From Acanthaster planci (taxonomy: Eukaryota > Echinodermata > Asteroidea > Valvatida > Acanthasteridae), in contig NW_019091647.1 of assembly GCF_001949145.1 (NCBI RefSeq), positions 164,751-228,750 on the forward strand: a DNA stretch of 64,000 nt, given 5' to 3'. The position numbers and the translations under genes are program-made. Of the stretch, positions 45,001 to 56,634 are shown piece by piece. Within the stretch, counting starts at the first letter, position 1. Each line of letters begins with the position of its first letter. The notes under the pieces were generated by a model, which was not told the DNA's origin, searched no databases, and was given only the letters and a program-made list of their open reading frames with translations.

Positions 45001-48000
45001 TTGTTCAAATTTACAAAAGAATGCGAAAAAGCCCTCTGTTCTGTTGGCAAACAGACAGATAAGCTCTAGTTTCTTCCTCATCTGACCAAAGCCCCATTCA
45101 ATTTGTGCACGATTTTTCTACCCATGCCTTTGGTCCCTTTGCAAATTTGGATCGTCATCGAACTTTGACCAGTGACGAACCTCAGTGCAAAGATGTGCAT
45201 AGAACAATAACATCATGATGACGTCATCAAGGGATTTTTTATTGATATATTAATATATTTTTTCAGCCCATTGATGTTGTACACGTCTTCAAGACACAAT
45301 ATTGATAACTTGGTAATGGTTGATCATCATCTAAGTTACACCAAGCACAGACCTTAAAGCAAGCATAGGCCGTGTCCAAAACGGGCTTCCAGAGCTACGG
45401 CTAGGTCTATTGTCTCTGTGTTCCCACATATTTCCATTGGAGAGAAGACTTGGACCTAGCTCTAGACGAGATTTGGATGCTGCCATGGTACAAAAATAAT
45501 GACGTTGTGATGACATCATCAAGTGAATTATTAGCGAATTTTGAACATTTAAATATTATGTTACATTTTTTAAAATCCATATGAAATCAACCATAGCCTC
45601 CCACAACATTCTGTTTGCCGCAAGTGACAGCGTAAAATTTGCTCTTCTATTTATCTTGTGTGGGTCAAATCATGTGACATTTCCATCTGGTCGAAACCAG
45701 AAGTGGGCGTATTGTTTGAAAGTGGTAATAGGTATCAACTTGTTTTCAACGGTGTTAGTTGGTGGGGGTATAGTATTCTTCAAAACATCCACAAATGACT
45801 TCACAGAATTGTTTAATGCCCTCTAGCGACAGGTTGAAAATTCTGAAAAATGAACTTTGAATAGATGTCTGTGGCAAAGCTAGTTGGGATCAGCTGAAAA
45901 TTGATGTATATAATGATCTTTTCCCAGTGAATACATGTGTGAAAGTTGGGGCCGATGACGTCATCAGAAGTTATAAAGTCTTTTTATTCTTCAAAATTCC
46001 CTAAAAAATCAACCGTAAAAGGTAGAAGTGTTAATTGCCATTAATATGATAGCTTAAACATTAAAGTCTATTGCAGTAGGTGCATAACTGGTCTACTTGT
46101 TCACACAGATGAAGCGCCGACAACAAAAATGTATTTCGCTATATTTTCATACTCGAAAATCCAATTTGTACATATACACTGTGTTACAATGTTACATTAA
46201 ATGTGCACTCTTGGAATCACTATCTCTCCTGAAGTGCATGTCTTTTGGTTAAAACCTGTACATGTAAGTATATGAATCTCGATATTTTAAAGCAGTTAGT
46301 GATATGCCAACAAGGCACTTTTCTTCAGAACAACAAAAGGCGAAAAAACCCATGTGAAGAAAAAAGATCCTTGTGACAGACACACAACCTCTAGTTTTTT
46401 CCTATTTTGTTTTTTAAATCAAAGTTGCATGCCTGTTCAATAGGCTGGTTGGCAGTCCCCAAATTATGTTTTAGACTGTGGGTTGGGGAATCATCTGATT
46501 TCTCGATATGGTGTGATGGCCAACAGTGAGGATGACATGTTTTGTTGCCCAGTCATGAGATCAAACTGGGCCAATGAAAATTAAGTATTAAAGACAGATG
46601 TATAAGAAGACGAAATTGGTTGTAAGTCAAGTTCTTTGACCCGTATGTACAACAGCCAACACATTTACAAACATCAATAAAAGTGTTCATAAGCTGACGC
46701 TGACACTTCTGTCACAAAATGGTACAGCATACAGTACATGCTGTTACTTAGGAAATAGTTTTGACAGAATAAAGAGATTTTGTTGTTTCTCAGGCCTTAT
46801 TATTTTTAGAATATTTAGGAATATTGAGTTTTTATATAAATCCGGGAGACAATTGTTTTGGAACTTTGGTTAAGACCCAATGGGAGGTGCTTGATAAAAC
46901 AACACTTGTTGAACTGTATAAAAGAGTGGTGTCATGAGGAATCAAGATTGTGTGTTTGGTTGTAAATCCTTGATCTCTTGATTAACAATAGAAAAGAGCC
47001 ACAACTACATTCATACATGGAACAGAGCTTTGCCCTCTGCGTTGGCTTCGTTCAATTGAAGTTTGATAAAAGATTTTCTGCTGAGCATAAAAGGGTTTAT
47101 TTTGCCGATTTAGGTTTTTTAAAACATTTGTGATGTGTGTAGGTAACATCCGAGTCTCTTCCATTAGGCAACAGACCCATGGCTCCAAAACAGTTTGATA
47201 TGTGTGAGCATGGATATTTTAGGTGACCCCATGCACTAGCAAATAAAAAAGGATGAAGTCATTTTAAGCTGAAATCTGCTAAAAGTTGATTGGTCAGTCG
47301 TCAGCTGATTGTACTTATAGTGAGACAACCAAATCAACTGACCAGTTTGAGGCAGTCTACACAGAAATTGTGTCTAGGAGTGTTTCATGTAGGCCCAACC
47401 AATCTGCATGTATATTGTTGATGTGCCCCAACATGGTGCAGCCCCTATTGTGGTGCACTTTCATTTTTCACTTCTTGTGTGAGCAATATTTTAGCTCAAA
47501 TTTCACTATTAGTGAAACTTCATTAAAGTCCTAATATTCTGATTCATACATATCAATTTTACGTGCTACAAAGTTTGGATGAAATTTTATTTTTGCCCGA
47601 TTTTCAGATTTTTCTGAGTGGCGAAATGAACTCTTTTAAAATGTGCCCCAAAGTAGGGAAAGAATTTTCTGACAAACTTGATGGGTGTTTGGGTGGAATA
47701 ATGATGGTTTACAAGAATTTATAAATTTCAAAAAATTTTGAAAACGTTTTTGTTGGATTTTCTGAGATTTTTTAAGTGTGCCATGTTAGGGAACACTCAA
47801 CTGAATTCAAGCCAAATTTCTGGATGTTGATAGTTTTAGATTTCAAATGAAATTTCATGACACTGAAATCGTTCACGGAGTTTCAACACCATGCATTATG
47901 GAGGTATAAGAGTACCAGTTTTGAATCAAATGAGTTTGGAGTTTTTCAAGAAAGAAGTTTGTGAGGAAAGTCAAATGAACGTAAACTGCCATGTACGATG

Positions 48001-51000
48001 GTCAAGTACCTGAGGGTAAAGTACATGTATTCGAAAATCCAAGTAAAAATAATGGGGTATGAGCCAGGTACAATTAATTTTTGTGTACTGATAATCAAGT
48101 ACACGCTGAGTGCTCAGGTGTACTCAAGTACGAGTATTCCATCACTGGGGCCAGGGCCATGAGGTTGTGTGATATTTTTGCTTGTTCACATTTTGATATT
48201 CTTTGCAAGAAAAGATACCTCAACTTATTCTCAGCCGAGCTTGTTAAAATATCATTCTGTCCGTTGGTAAATCCAATTTGATCAACTAGTGAACTCTAAA
48301 AGGTATTATTATAGTAACCGTTTGAACAATACTTATTTGTATATTTCAGCAATAATTATGTGTGAATGTGGTGTTATAGCTAGGGAGAATTCAAAATGGA
48401 TTATGGCTAGAATCAAAAGTCTGATTACAAATGTGCCTTCAAATTGTAAATACTAGAATTCCATGGTGTTGATTTTGACATAAGTATTGAATAAAGCAAA
48501 CAGTGTATCGTGTGTGGTTACTTGGAATTTTCCCCCACCCCTGGCAAATTAATGTAGTCTCTAGATTTTTTTCTCCAATGTTGTACATTAAACATTGTTG
48601 TCTTCATTGGTTTACTTTATTTTACAAACACACCACCCTGTCTTTTGCATCATCCATGCCATGTAATATAAAAAGAAATACCTTGGTTCGTTTTTGTCTT
48701 TCCAGCAGCCTTCTTGCACTGCAGTTTAGGGTTATGGCCAACTCTATAGAGTTATTCACAAGTACTTATTCATGTCCCAGTGAACATGTATACATGCTTT
48801 GAGTTTCCATTTGTGCTTTCAATCACAACCAGCTTCAGTATGTTCAGGATACATTGTATCTACATGTTTGTGTATCCAATCAGTGCACACAAAACACAAC
48901 AGGAAAATATCAAACTTGAGCAATGTAAGAATACTGTCAAATGAATCAGCTTAAGTGATTTTGCTGGTTCATCATGACAGTCATCTCAAAGGTAGTTCTG
49001 ACATTAGTCTGTATCAATCATAATGTGCAGTGTATGCTTCATCTTGTAAAGAGGAGTGTTGAATGCCAGAGTTGCTGAGCAGTGTGTATAGTTTTTGCAG
49101 AAGATTTTGACACCTTTGTACTGTTCAGGTTTAGTAATGTTACGCAACTAAATGCAAAAACTTATAAATTTACAGCTTTTGTAGTATCTACTTTATTTGG
49201 TTCAAGGCCTTTTTGTTTTGTTTTTGATGTGCAATCTTTAGCTGGAAAATCATCTGCCAAAAAGGGTTGCTATTATTGCTATCACAATCAGTAATGCCCT
49301 GTTTCGTTAGATGAGCTGCAGGAAGGTAATTGCATACCAAAAATTACAATACTGTAATCATGGACTAAGTACAGTGTACTGTAGGATCTGTATGCTTGTC
49401 ACAAAGTCGGATGATGGTACACAGTAGGTGGCTTTTTATATCCCTCTCACTACATTAGACGAAGAATTTATAGCTGTGGAAACTGATGTGTTAACCTTTC
49501 ATTGGTCTTTATATTGCTTGGCATCCATTCTGCCTGTATGTGGGCCTTGATAAGTTACTGCCAATGTCACCACATTGTAAACATGTGCATGTGGGCATCC
49601 AACACAGCTGCTCACCACTCACGGTGCACAAGATTTTGATTGTATTAGGTTTTTGATAATGACAAATAGAGTCCTTTGAAAGCAGGGCTTAAAGATGTTT
49701 AAAATTTCAGTTTTTTTAAGTGGTAAGCACATTCACGTTAACAGTGTGATGACATGTTGCAGTGATTTATCAGAGCCCACATACATGTACATTTCCAGAG
49801 CTTGGGGTATTAAAAATGTGGCCATCCAATGAAAGGTGGCCAAGTCCAGTTTTAAACAGAGAAGTCAGTACATTGTACTACTCAAACCACTAACATTGAA
49901 GCTTAAAATCCTTCTGTTTGAAATGCCACATGCAAAAAGAGCAAAACTTGGCTTTTCTTTCTATAGGAAAAGAATATGCAAGAAATATGGGTGGTGTCGT
50001 TCTAATTTCTTTGTTTCATTTTGCAAGAATGGAATAAAAATGTGTAACCAGGTCAAGTTCTCACCCTGCTCTTGCCCAACACCAGTTCCCCTTTTCATGC
50101 TTTTTCCAGTGTACCAACTTTCACAGTTTTTGCTAGCTGTAGCCACTTCGATAGCGAGAATACTTTTAGAGAAGTGCCTTCTGTGTGGTTGCCTCCACAA
50201 AAATACAGGCATCTTTGCCGGTTGCATTATTCTGTTGCATTTTGTCCGCTACTTTTCAACAATTACATCTTGTCTTCTGGAAAGGGAGAGAGGCATGAAC
50301 AGGCAGTCCAAGTGGTGAGTATGACCCTTAAATAAAAATACATGTTCTTGACTTATTATTCAAGATTTTAATGCCACAAATTCTGATTTTTCATGTCGTG
50401 TCTTTTCCTATCAAATTTAGGGCCATTTGATTTATAATTGCATTCACGATGTCAGTATTTAACAAAATTATTAATTAATTGTGTGAACTATCAATTTGAT
50501 TTCTTTGCTTAAATTATTTGGTGACAATTGGCGATTGCTTAAGTATGTTGTATAGTTTTATTTAACTGAGTTATGAAAGACATTTCCCCTCTAAATCATA
50601 CATGAAAGTCCCTTGTACAAAAATACTTGAAAATAAGTTTGCTGTCATTTTCATTCTTGCGAAACTTGAAGTGAATCAAATCATCACTTTGCTACAATCA
50701 GCATAAAACAGACTAAGGGTGTTTCTTAAATAGGAAATTGTGTTTCTGTACATGAAAACACCTGGACATTTATTCAACAAGACTTGTGTGTTTTTAAGTT
50801 TGGATCCTCATCAAACTTGTACCAATGAAGGACCCTTATGCATAGATGGTCCTAAAACAATGACGTCCAGATGACGTCATCAAGTGATTTATTATCAATT
50901 TTTCAATATTTCTTTCAGCCCATTGACTTTGTACACGTTTTCAAGGCAATATTTTGGTTGTTCAGCAATATGCAAATGTCATCGAAGTTACACAAAAGAA

Positions 51001-51173
51001 AGACCTTGAAGGTCTTGGAGACCTTGAATAATACTAAAATAATTAAGTCATGATGACATCATCAAGTGATTTATTATTAAATTTATAATATTTAGATATT
51101 CTGTTTGCAGCAAGTGCCATTGGGTTTGTAGCTCTATGGTAAAATAGACCTACAACATAATGACGTAGTGAAT

Positions 51174-51943
51174 TGTTTACCGCCGTACATACATTGTGGG
51201 TGAAAGGGGGGATGTTGCAGGAACGCCTCGAAGTGACACGTCATGTGTAACGTATACTATATGGCGTGTATATCGACCTGACACGAAAAAAATTCCCGAT
51301 TATCGTCCGAAATGGTCCGTGTGAACTGCTGTGTTCCATTGTGTTTATCAAGCACTCAACAAACGCCAGAGCTGCGTTTTTTGTAACTTCCACAGGACTG
51401 CGAAAGGCGACAGATTTCCGTGAGAAATATGGCCATCAAAGCAAAGTCCAAGTGGACCTCTGTATGCAGTCAACATTTTGTAGGCGGAGACAAAACTTAC
51501 GATGTTTTAGGTTTGCAGTAGCAGGAAAGCTTCTTCGTTGTTCATTTTGCCGGGAAACAACCCCCTCCCACTCACTTGTCCACGGGAAAATCGTTGGATC
51601 CGGTACATCGTAAGTTTTGTCTCCGCCTACAAAATGGCATAGAGAGGTCCACATGGACTTCGCTTTGATGGCACTTATTTCTCACTGAACTTAATACTTA
51701 TCCAAATCTTTTGCGGTCCCATGGAAGTTAAAAAAACGCAGCTCTGGCTTTCGTTGAGTGCTTGATAAACACAATGGAACACAGCAGTTCACATGGACCA
51801 TTTCGGACGATAATCGAGAATGTGTTTTTTTTCCGTGTCAGCTCGATACATACGCCATACAGTATACGTTACACATAACGTGTCACGTCGGCGCGTTCCA
51901 GCAACATCCCCACCTTTCACCCACAATGCACCGCGGCAAACAA
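51174..51943. mobile_element. Fold-back with a THAP-domain relic in each arm
   Basis: Inverted arms 51174-51505 and 51605-51943 flank a spacer of about 100 bp. The left arm on plus reads from ATG 51312: MVRVNCCVPLCLSSTQQTPE. The right arm on minus reads from 51801: MVHVNCCVPLCLSSTQRKPE then LRFFNFHGTAKDLDKY and a stop. Further on both arms carry KAKS-WTS-C, HFVGGDKTYDV. CxxxxC, FH, W, C and HF in this order match the C2CH THAP zinc finger, a DNA-binding domain found in P-element-type transposases and host regulators. Both copies are broken. Confidence 0.72.
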
Positions 51944-52825
51944 TGCAGTATTGTGCGTGCGCGTATGCATGCTGTGCGTATGCTACTGTGTGCTTGTGTT
52001 GACGCCCAATATCTGCCTGCAACATAGACGGCGCACAGTGCGTAGGGCATGTACTCGGGACTTGGCAAAATGCCGACCACGTGCTGCCGAGAGCAGATGC
52101 ATTGTACGGAACGCCAAAAGAGACAAATGTTTTAGATTCATCTTCTCTGTGCCTTTTCCGCGATAAGTATAGTGTTTTGTATTGTATATTGTATTGTACA
52201 TGTCTTATTGGGTTTACACCTTGCAGGACGTTAGGAAGGGAAGGTTTACAAACGGAAATTGACCTCATATGATGACAATATCATCAGCAGATAACTTGAA
52301 AAGGGAGTGCTTTAGAGGGTTTTTTTATCTTTTAAATTTGTAAATTGAGTAAATTTTCTGTGTTATAATCCTGCAAAATAAATAAATGAAATGATGTTCG
52401 GGGCTCGTAGGTTCTTTCTTCGGGTTCTACAACCGGATTACCGCACATAAGAAGCGTAAATGCAAGAAATACCGCTCTACACCTGGGCAAGATATTTCTT
52501 CATCGGGTTTGATGATGGCGGTCCGCTCTCTCGGGGACGCTGTCCACCTTAGCCAGCCGCCTTGAGTCAATCTGCACCACTTGGCGACTGCCCCAGATCC
52601 GGATGCCCTGTGTGGGTATCTCCTTCCGGATTCTCACCCGGACTGTAGCCGGCTCCACTTCCGGCTCCATATCCAGTTTTATCTCCAGCTTCACACCCTG
52701 CTTCTTCGGTCTGTCTAATACACGATGGCGCCCATTTACCCATGCATTTTTAAAAATTGCATTTGCTCTTACTAAATTCATTTAATAGTTATACTAATAA
52801 TCATTCTTCAACTTAATCTGGCTCT

Positions 52826-52925
52826 AGGTGGAAAGGCTTGTGGTAGCACCATGCGAAGGAATATATATATCTCTTATGAGTATGTGTGGTTCTGAAAAGA
52901 ACCAGGAGCATACTCAACGTTTACG
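52826..52925 (-). repeat. Solo histone-type 3' stem-loop sequence
   Basis: The minus strand contains GGTTCTTTTCAGAACC (52886-52901) preceded by ACGTTGAGTA and followed by ACACATACTCATAAGAGATAT. It is homologous to the left arm at 3587-3664, including the gtggtagcaccatg block. No histone frame adjoins it. Confidence 0.6.
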
Positions 52926-52954
52926 ACCGACTACGTGCTCAGTCCGTCACCATG

Positions 52955-53330
52955 AATAGAGGGATCCCAATACGACGCTTTTAGCGTCGATCTGCGCACT
53001 TCCGCGTTTGAAAACGAGGTTGTATGTGTCAGCTTCAATTCTTAATTCGATCAGACGATTGAAAGTAAGGAGTCAAGACACAAAATACATAAAGGTATGT
53101 TAAATTCAGACTTTTCAGGCTGCAAATTTTTGTGGAAGAGTCTTTCAGGATGACTCGACACGTGAAATCAAAATAAAGTAATGGCAATTTACCGCGAAGT
53201 AACGTAATTGCGATGGTTTAAACTGAAGTGGCACCACACTCACGAACTGGATACTGCATGGACTGTGTCGAGCCGCGGTTTCGATGCGGATATGCGGAGA
53301 CGGCGCTAATGTGAAATCCATGTACAGCCT
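52955..53330. repeat. MITE-like unit, tandem copy a
   Basis: Begins aatagagggatcccaatacg and ends cggcgctaatgtgaaatcca. It is a close direct repeat of 53701-54140, with about 60 bases missing near the 3' side. Confidence 0.85.
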
Positions 53331-53700
53331 GAAATTCCATTTTAACCCGGTTCTATTTACGACTCAAATCTAGCTCTGCCCCTATGACACTGCCTTGATC
53401 TGTCCAGTTTATGGGACATCTGACCGTGCATGGAGGAACCACATGCACACTCTACCGGGCCACCGTACGTTGGTTGCTCGTGTGGCCCCTGGTGATTGTG
53501 AGTCTAGGTCACGCATACTAAACCCTGACCGCGACTTGAATATTTTTCTCATAGACCAATCGCTAGACTACGCATCAAACTGCCGGCTAGCACCTGAGAT
53601 TCCTGTGCTGGGGGCCAGCTAGGTGGGATATAGAGAAATCTGCTCTCTGGGAACTGATTTACCTTTTTATGGAGCTGTTCCGGTGAAGAAAGCGCGATAC
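53331..53700. other. Segment between the tandem MITE-like units
   Basis: 370 bp. A 75-codon plus frame (53395-53622) begins MICPVYGTSDRAWRNHMH. The Cys and His resemble half a zinc finger, but I cannot assign it. Confidence 0.4.
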
Positions 53701-54140
53701 AATAGAGGGATCCCAATACGACGCTTTTAGCGTCGATCTGCGCACTTCCGCGTTTGAAAACGAGGCTGTATGTGTCAGCATCAATTCTTGATACGATCAG
53801 ACGATTGAAAGTAAGGAGTCAAGACACAAAATATATAACGGTATGTTAAATTCAGACTTTTCGGGCCGCAAATTTTTGTGGAAGAGTCTTTCAGGATGAC
53901 TCGACACGTAAAATCAAAAGAAAAAATAACGACAATTGACCGCGAACTAACGTACCTGCGATGGTCATGTGTCTTGTGCAGTGGGCTTGGTTAAAACTAA
54001 AGTGGCGTCACACTTACGAACCGGATACTCCATGTACTGTGTGGATTCCGCGGGCGCACGCGAGGAAGTTCAACACAGAGAGCCTTGGTTTCGATGCAGA
54101 TAAGCGCATACGGCGCTAATGTGAAATCCCTCTATCAGCC
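53701..54140. repeat. MITE-like unit, tandem copy b
   Basis: Starts ATAGAGGGATCCCA, and its end reverse complements to ATAGAGGGATTTCA (54122-54135), giving 14-base terminal inverted repeats. With copy a it frames 370 bp of unrelated DNA, so the pair could also act as direct repeats of a larger unit. Confidence 0.8.
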
Positions 54141-54470
54141 TACCGTGTGTGTGTGTGTGTGTTTCGTCCATAGGTCTTCTGTTCAGTAATGCCAGTGGTA
54201 GATGTCATCACCCTACCTGAAGACCCATCGAGCCCACCGATGTCTGAAACTTCGTCATCAGATGCATTCAGGCGTGTAACAGTCAACCGCAATCTCCGGA
54301 CGGGTCCCCCTTCTCGAGCTCTGACTGATGACCATGCCATTTAATCCAGTACCCATGCCTCGACCACCCTTATGGGTGCACCCTTGCAAAAAGGCCCAAA
54401 ACATGTCCGCCGAGCTCATTAAAAAAAGTTATGCACTCAAAATATTCTATATTAGAGAGTCCTGAGAGCC
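54141..54470. other. Junction left of the viral element
   Basis: A short GT run (54145-54163), then a 51-codon plus frame from 54190 (MPVVDVITLPEDPSSPPMSE) that I do not recognise. No terminal inverted repeat of the neighbouring element is evident. Confidence 0.4.
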
Positions 54471-56359
54471 ATGAAATTGAGGAATTGGAGAAACTTGGAA
54501 AAGTATGATGCGCTTCTAATTATGCTAGGTGGTAGCGCGTTCGACAGTAGTAAAATCAACGTCATTGCTAAAAACACCGAAAATTACATTTCGTTTAGCT
54601 TTGGCCAACTTAGGTTCCTCGACTCGTTTCATTTCATGGCAGCTTCGTTAGATCGATTGGTTAAAAATTGTTCTCCCAAAGATTTCAAGTTGCTCCGCGA
54701 AAGGTTCCCAGATGACAATACGGGCCTGCTTTTAGAGAAAGGAATTTATCCTTACGAGTATATAGACTCCTTTGATCGATTTAAGAAATAAAACTGCCTC
54801 CTTTAGGCGCTTTTTACGGCTGGTTGAAGTTGCAGTCTTTTACAAAAGAATATGTACGCGCCTAAAACGTGTGGCAAGCGTTCGACTGCCAAAATCTTGG
54901 CGACTACCACGATCTCTACGTCGAAACGGACACTTTACTTTTAGCAGGCGTATTTAGAAACTTCCGTAAAGTCTGTAAAAAGAACCACGGTTTGGGACCT
55001 AGCCAATTATTACATGTCACGGGGCCTATCGTGGGACGCGCTTGTTAAACCATTCTGGCGTAGAATTAGAGCTGCTAACAAAAATTGACAAGCGTCTGTT
55101 CTTCGAAAGGGTCGTCAAAAGCTTTCGATGGGTTCAAGACACGACCAAATTTACCCACAAGTATATCGCGAAAATTTCACCGAAAGCTTCAAAAGGCTTT
55201 ATGCTAGAAGTCACTTTAGACTACCCAAAACATTTACACGACAAGCACAAATTTCCCACTGGCACCAGAAAATATCTCAGTTCCCAATGAATGGCTCTCC
55301 GACTATCAAAAAGACTTGGTACAAAACGGAGAGAGAATTACTTCTATAAACTCGTATCCAGTTTGGACACCAAACATAAATACGTGGTTCACTACTGCAC
55401 GTTACAAAAGTACCTGGAACTGGGTTTACAGCTAAAAGACATTCACCGAACAATGTCTTTTAAACAGGCTCCATGGATGAAGAGTTACATCGACCAAAAT
55501 ACCGAGTTACGTAAATTGGCCAAGTCCGATTTCGAAAAGGACTTTTTCAAGTTAATGAATAATGCAGTCTTTGGCAAGATGATGGAAAATGTTAGATATC
55601 GCATCAACGAACTTTTGCTGAGAGATTTTCAAGACACTGATAAGTACAAGAAACTAACCTTTAAACCAAACTATAAAGCCACTACTCTGTTTAAAGGGTG
55701 CGATCTCTCGTTTGTCGAAATGTATCGAACCAAAATAAAGTTGAATAAGCCAATTTACTGCGGCGTAAGCGTGTTATATCTATCCAAAACTTTAATGCAC
55801 GACTTTTATTACAACACGTTGAAAGCAGACTTTAGCTCAAACGTCTGTCTTTTTTGTACACTGATACAGACAGCCTGCTCGTTCAGATTCAAACAGAGGA
55901 TTTAACCAATTACCTGCTTAAAAAGCGCAAGTTATTTGATTTGAGCAATTACCCAACGGATCATCGACTTTACGATCTGAAAAACAAAAGGTCACTGGCA
56001 AAATGAAAGACGAATTTGGCGGTCAAGTGTGTCGGAAGTCGTTTGTATTCGACCAAAGATGTACTCCGTTTTTAACGGATCACCAAAAGTTGAAAAAGGC
56101 GAAAGGAGTTACTAAAGTAGTAACCCAAAAACAGTTGTCGTACGAGGCTTATAAAAGGTGCCTGTTTGAAAAAACGCAGCTTTTTAACAACATCTTTTCA
56201 GATCTGACAAGCATCTGTTGTACACAGTCTCGCAAAATAAGTCTGTCGCCTTTAGACACAAAGTGTTACATATTACCAAACGGAATTAAACCTTTAGCCT
56301 ACGGGCGTTGTCGTACATTTGAATCCGGCGGCAATTCTGTGTCTTCGGGTATCACTTGA
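54471..56359 (+). pseudogene. Family B DNA polymerase (protein-primed type), broken
   Basis: Frames in order 54471-54791, a second frame about 54790-55035, 55042-55290, 55291-55905, about 55850-56000 and 56003-56359. Seen: YDALLIML near the exonuclease domain, LDSFHFMAASLDRLV, TDTLLLAGVFRNFRKVC, motif B-type KLMNNAVFGK (55549-55578), motif C YTDTDS (55857-55874, other frame) and LSPLDTKCYILPNGIKPLAY near the end. These are the landmarks of Polinton/adenovirus-like polymerases. The exonuclease start is missing. Around 55105-55125 the text passes straight from the LLTKID block to FRWVQD, with no room for palm motif A, so a deletion removed a catalytic segment. At least five frame changes. Replication by this copy is impossible. 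Confidence 0.85.
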
Positions 56360-56634
56360 AGTTCTTTTCTGACGAAACTCCTTTTGGGCTCGTCCGACAA
56401 ATAATATAAAGTAGGCCCCGGTTTAACTCTCTTACCCCGGACCCGTTAAAATTTACTCGTGCGTTTCTCGATTTGATAGACGTCCACGGACCAGACGGGA
56501 TCGGTTGCCCTTCTAACGGTACCTCCTTCTTGCGGTACCTCTATTCTTCGCGGCGGGTGTATCGTTGATTGCGTTTTCTTTCTTATTTAAGATTTTAACG
56601 TAAATTAAAAATAAAAAACAGTCAATTATAAAAC
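56360..56634. other. Spacer after polymerase
   Basis: About 275 bp with short broken frames. A segment near 56500-56560 is GC-richer. No assignable protein. Confidence 0.4.

Larger units (their letters stand above)
43259..52825. other. Intergenic DNA, repeat-rich, no host gene recognised
   Basis: 9.6 kb. It holds the 147-bp tandem array (44570-45000), duplicated 230-bp segments (44030-44260 and 45955-46185), TGACGTCA modules, a CAAGTAC-rich stretch (47990-48145) and the THAP fold-back (51174-51943). A 93-codon minus-strand frame (52500-52781) with an IRKEIPTQGIRIWGSRQ stretch is not recognised. The 160-codon frame at 49836-50318 shows no known motif. Confidence 0.55.

Noticed and set aside
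49836-50318. 160-codon plus-strand frame as a host gene
   Set aside because: It has no known motif, its composition looks like chance, and no supporting splice pattern is seen.
54145-54165. GT dinucleotide run as a regulatory element
   Set aside because: A simple microsatellite of about ten repeats with no context suggesting function.
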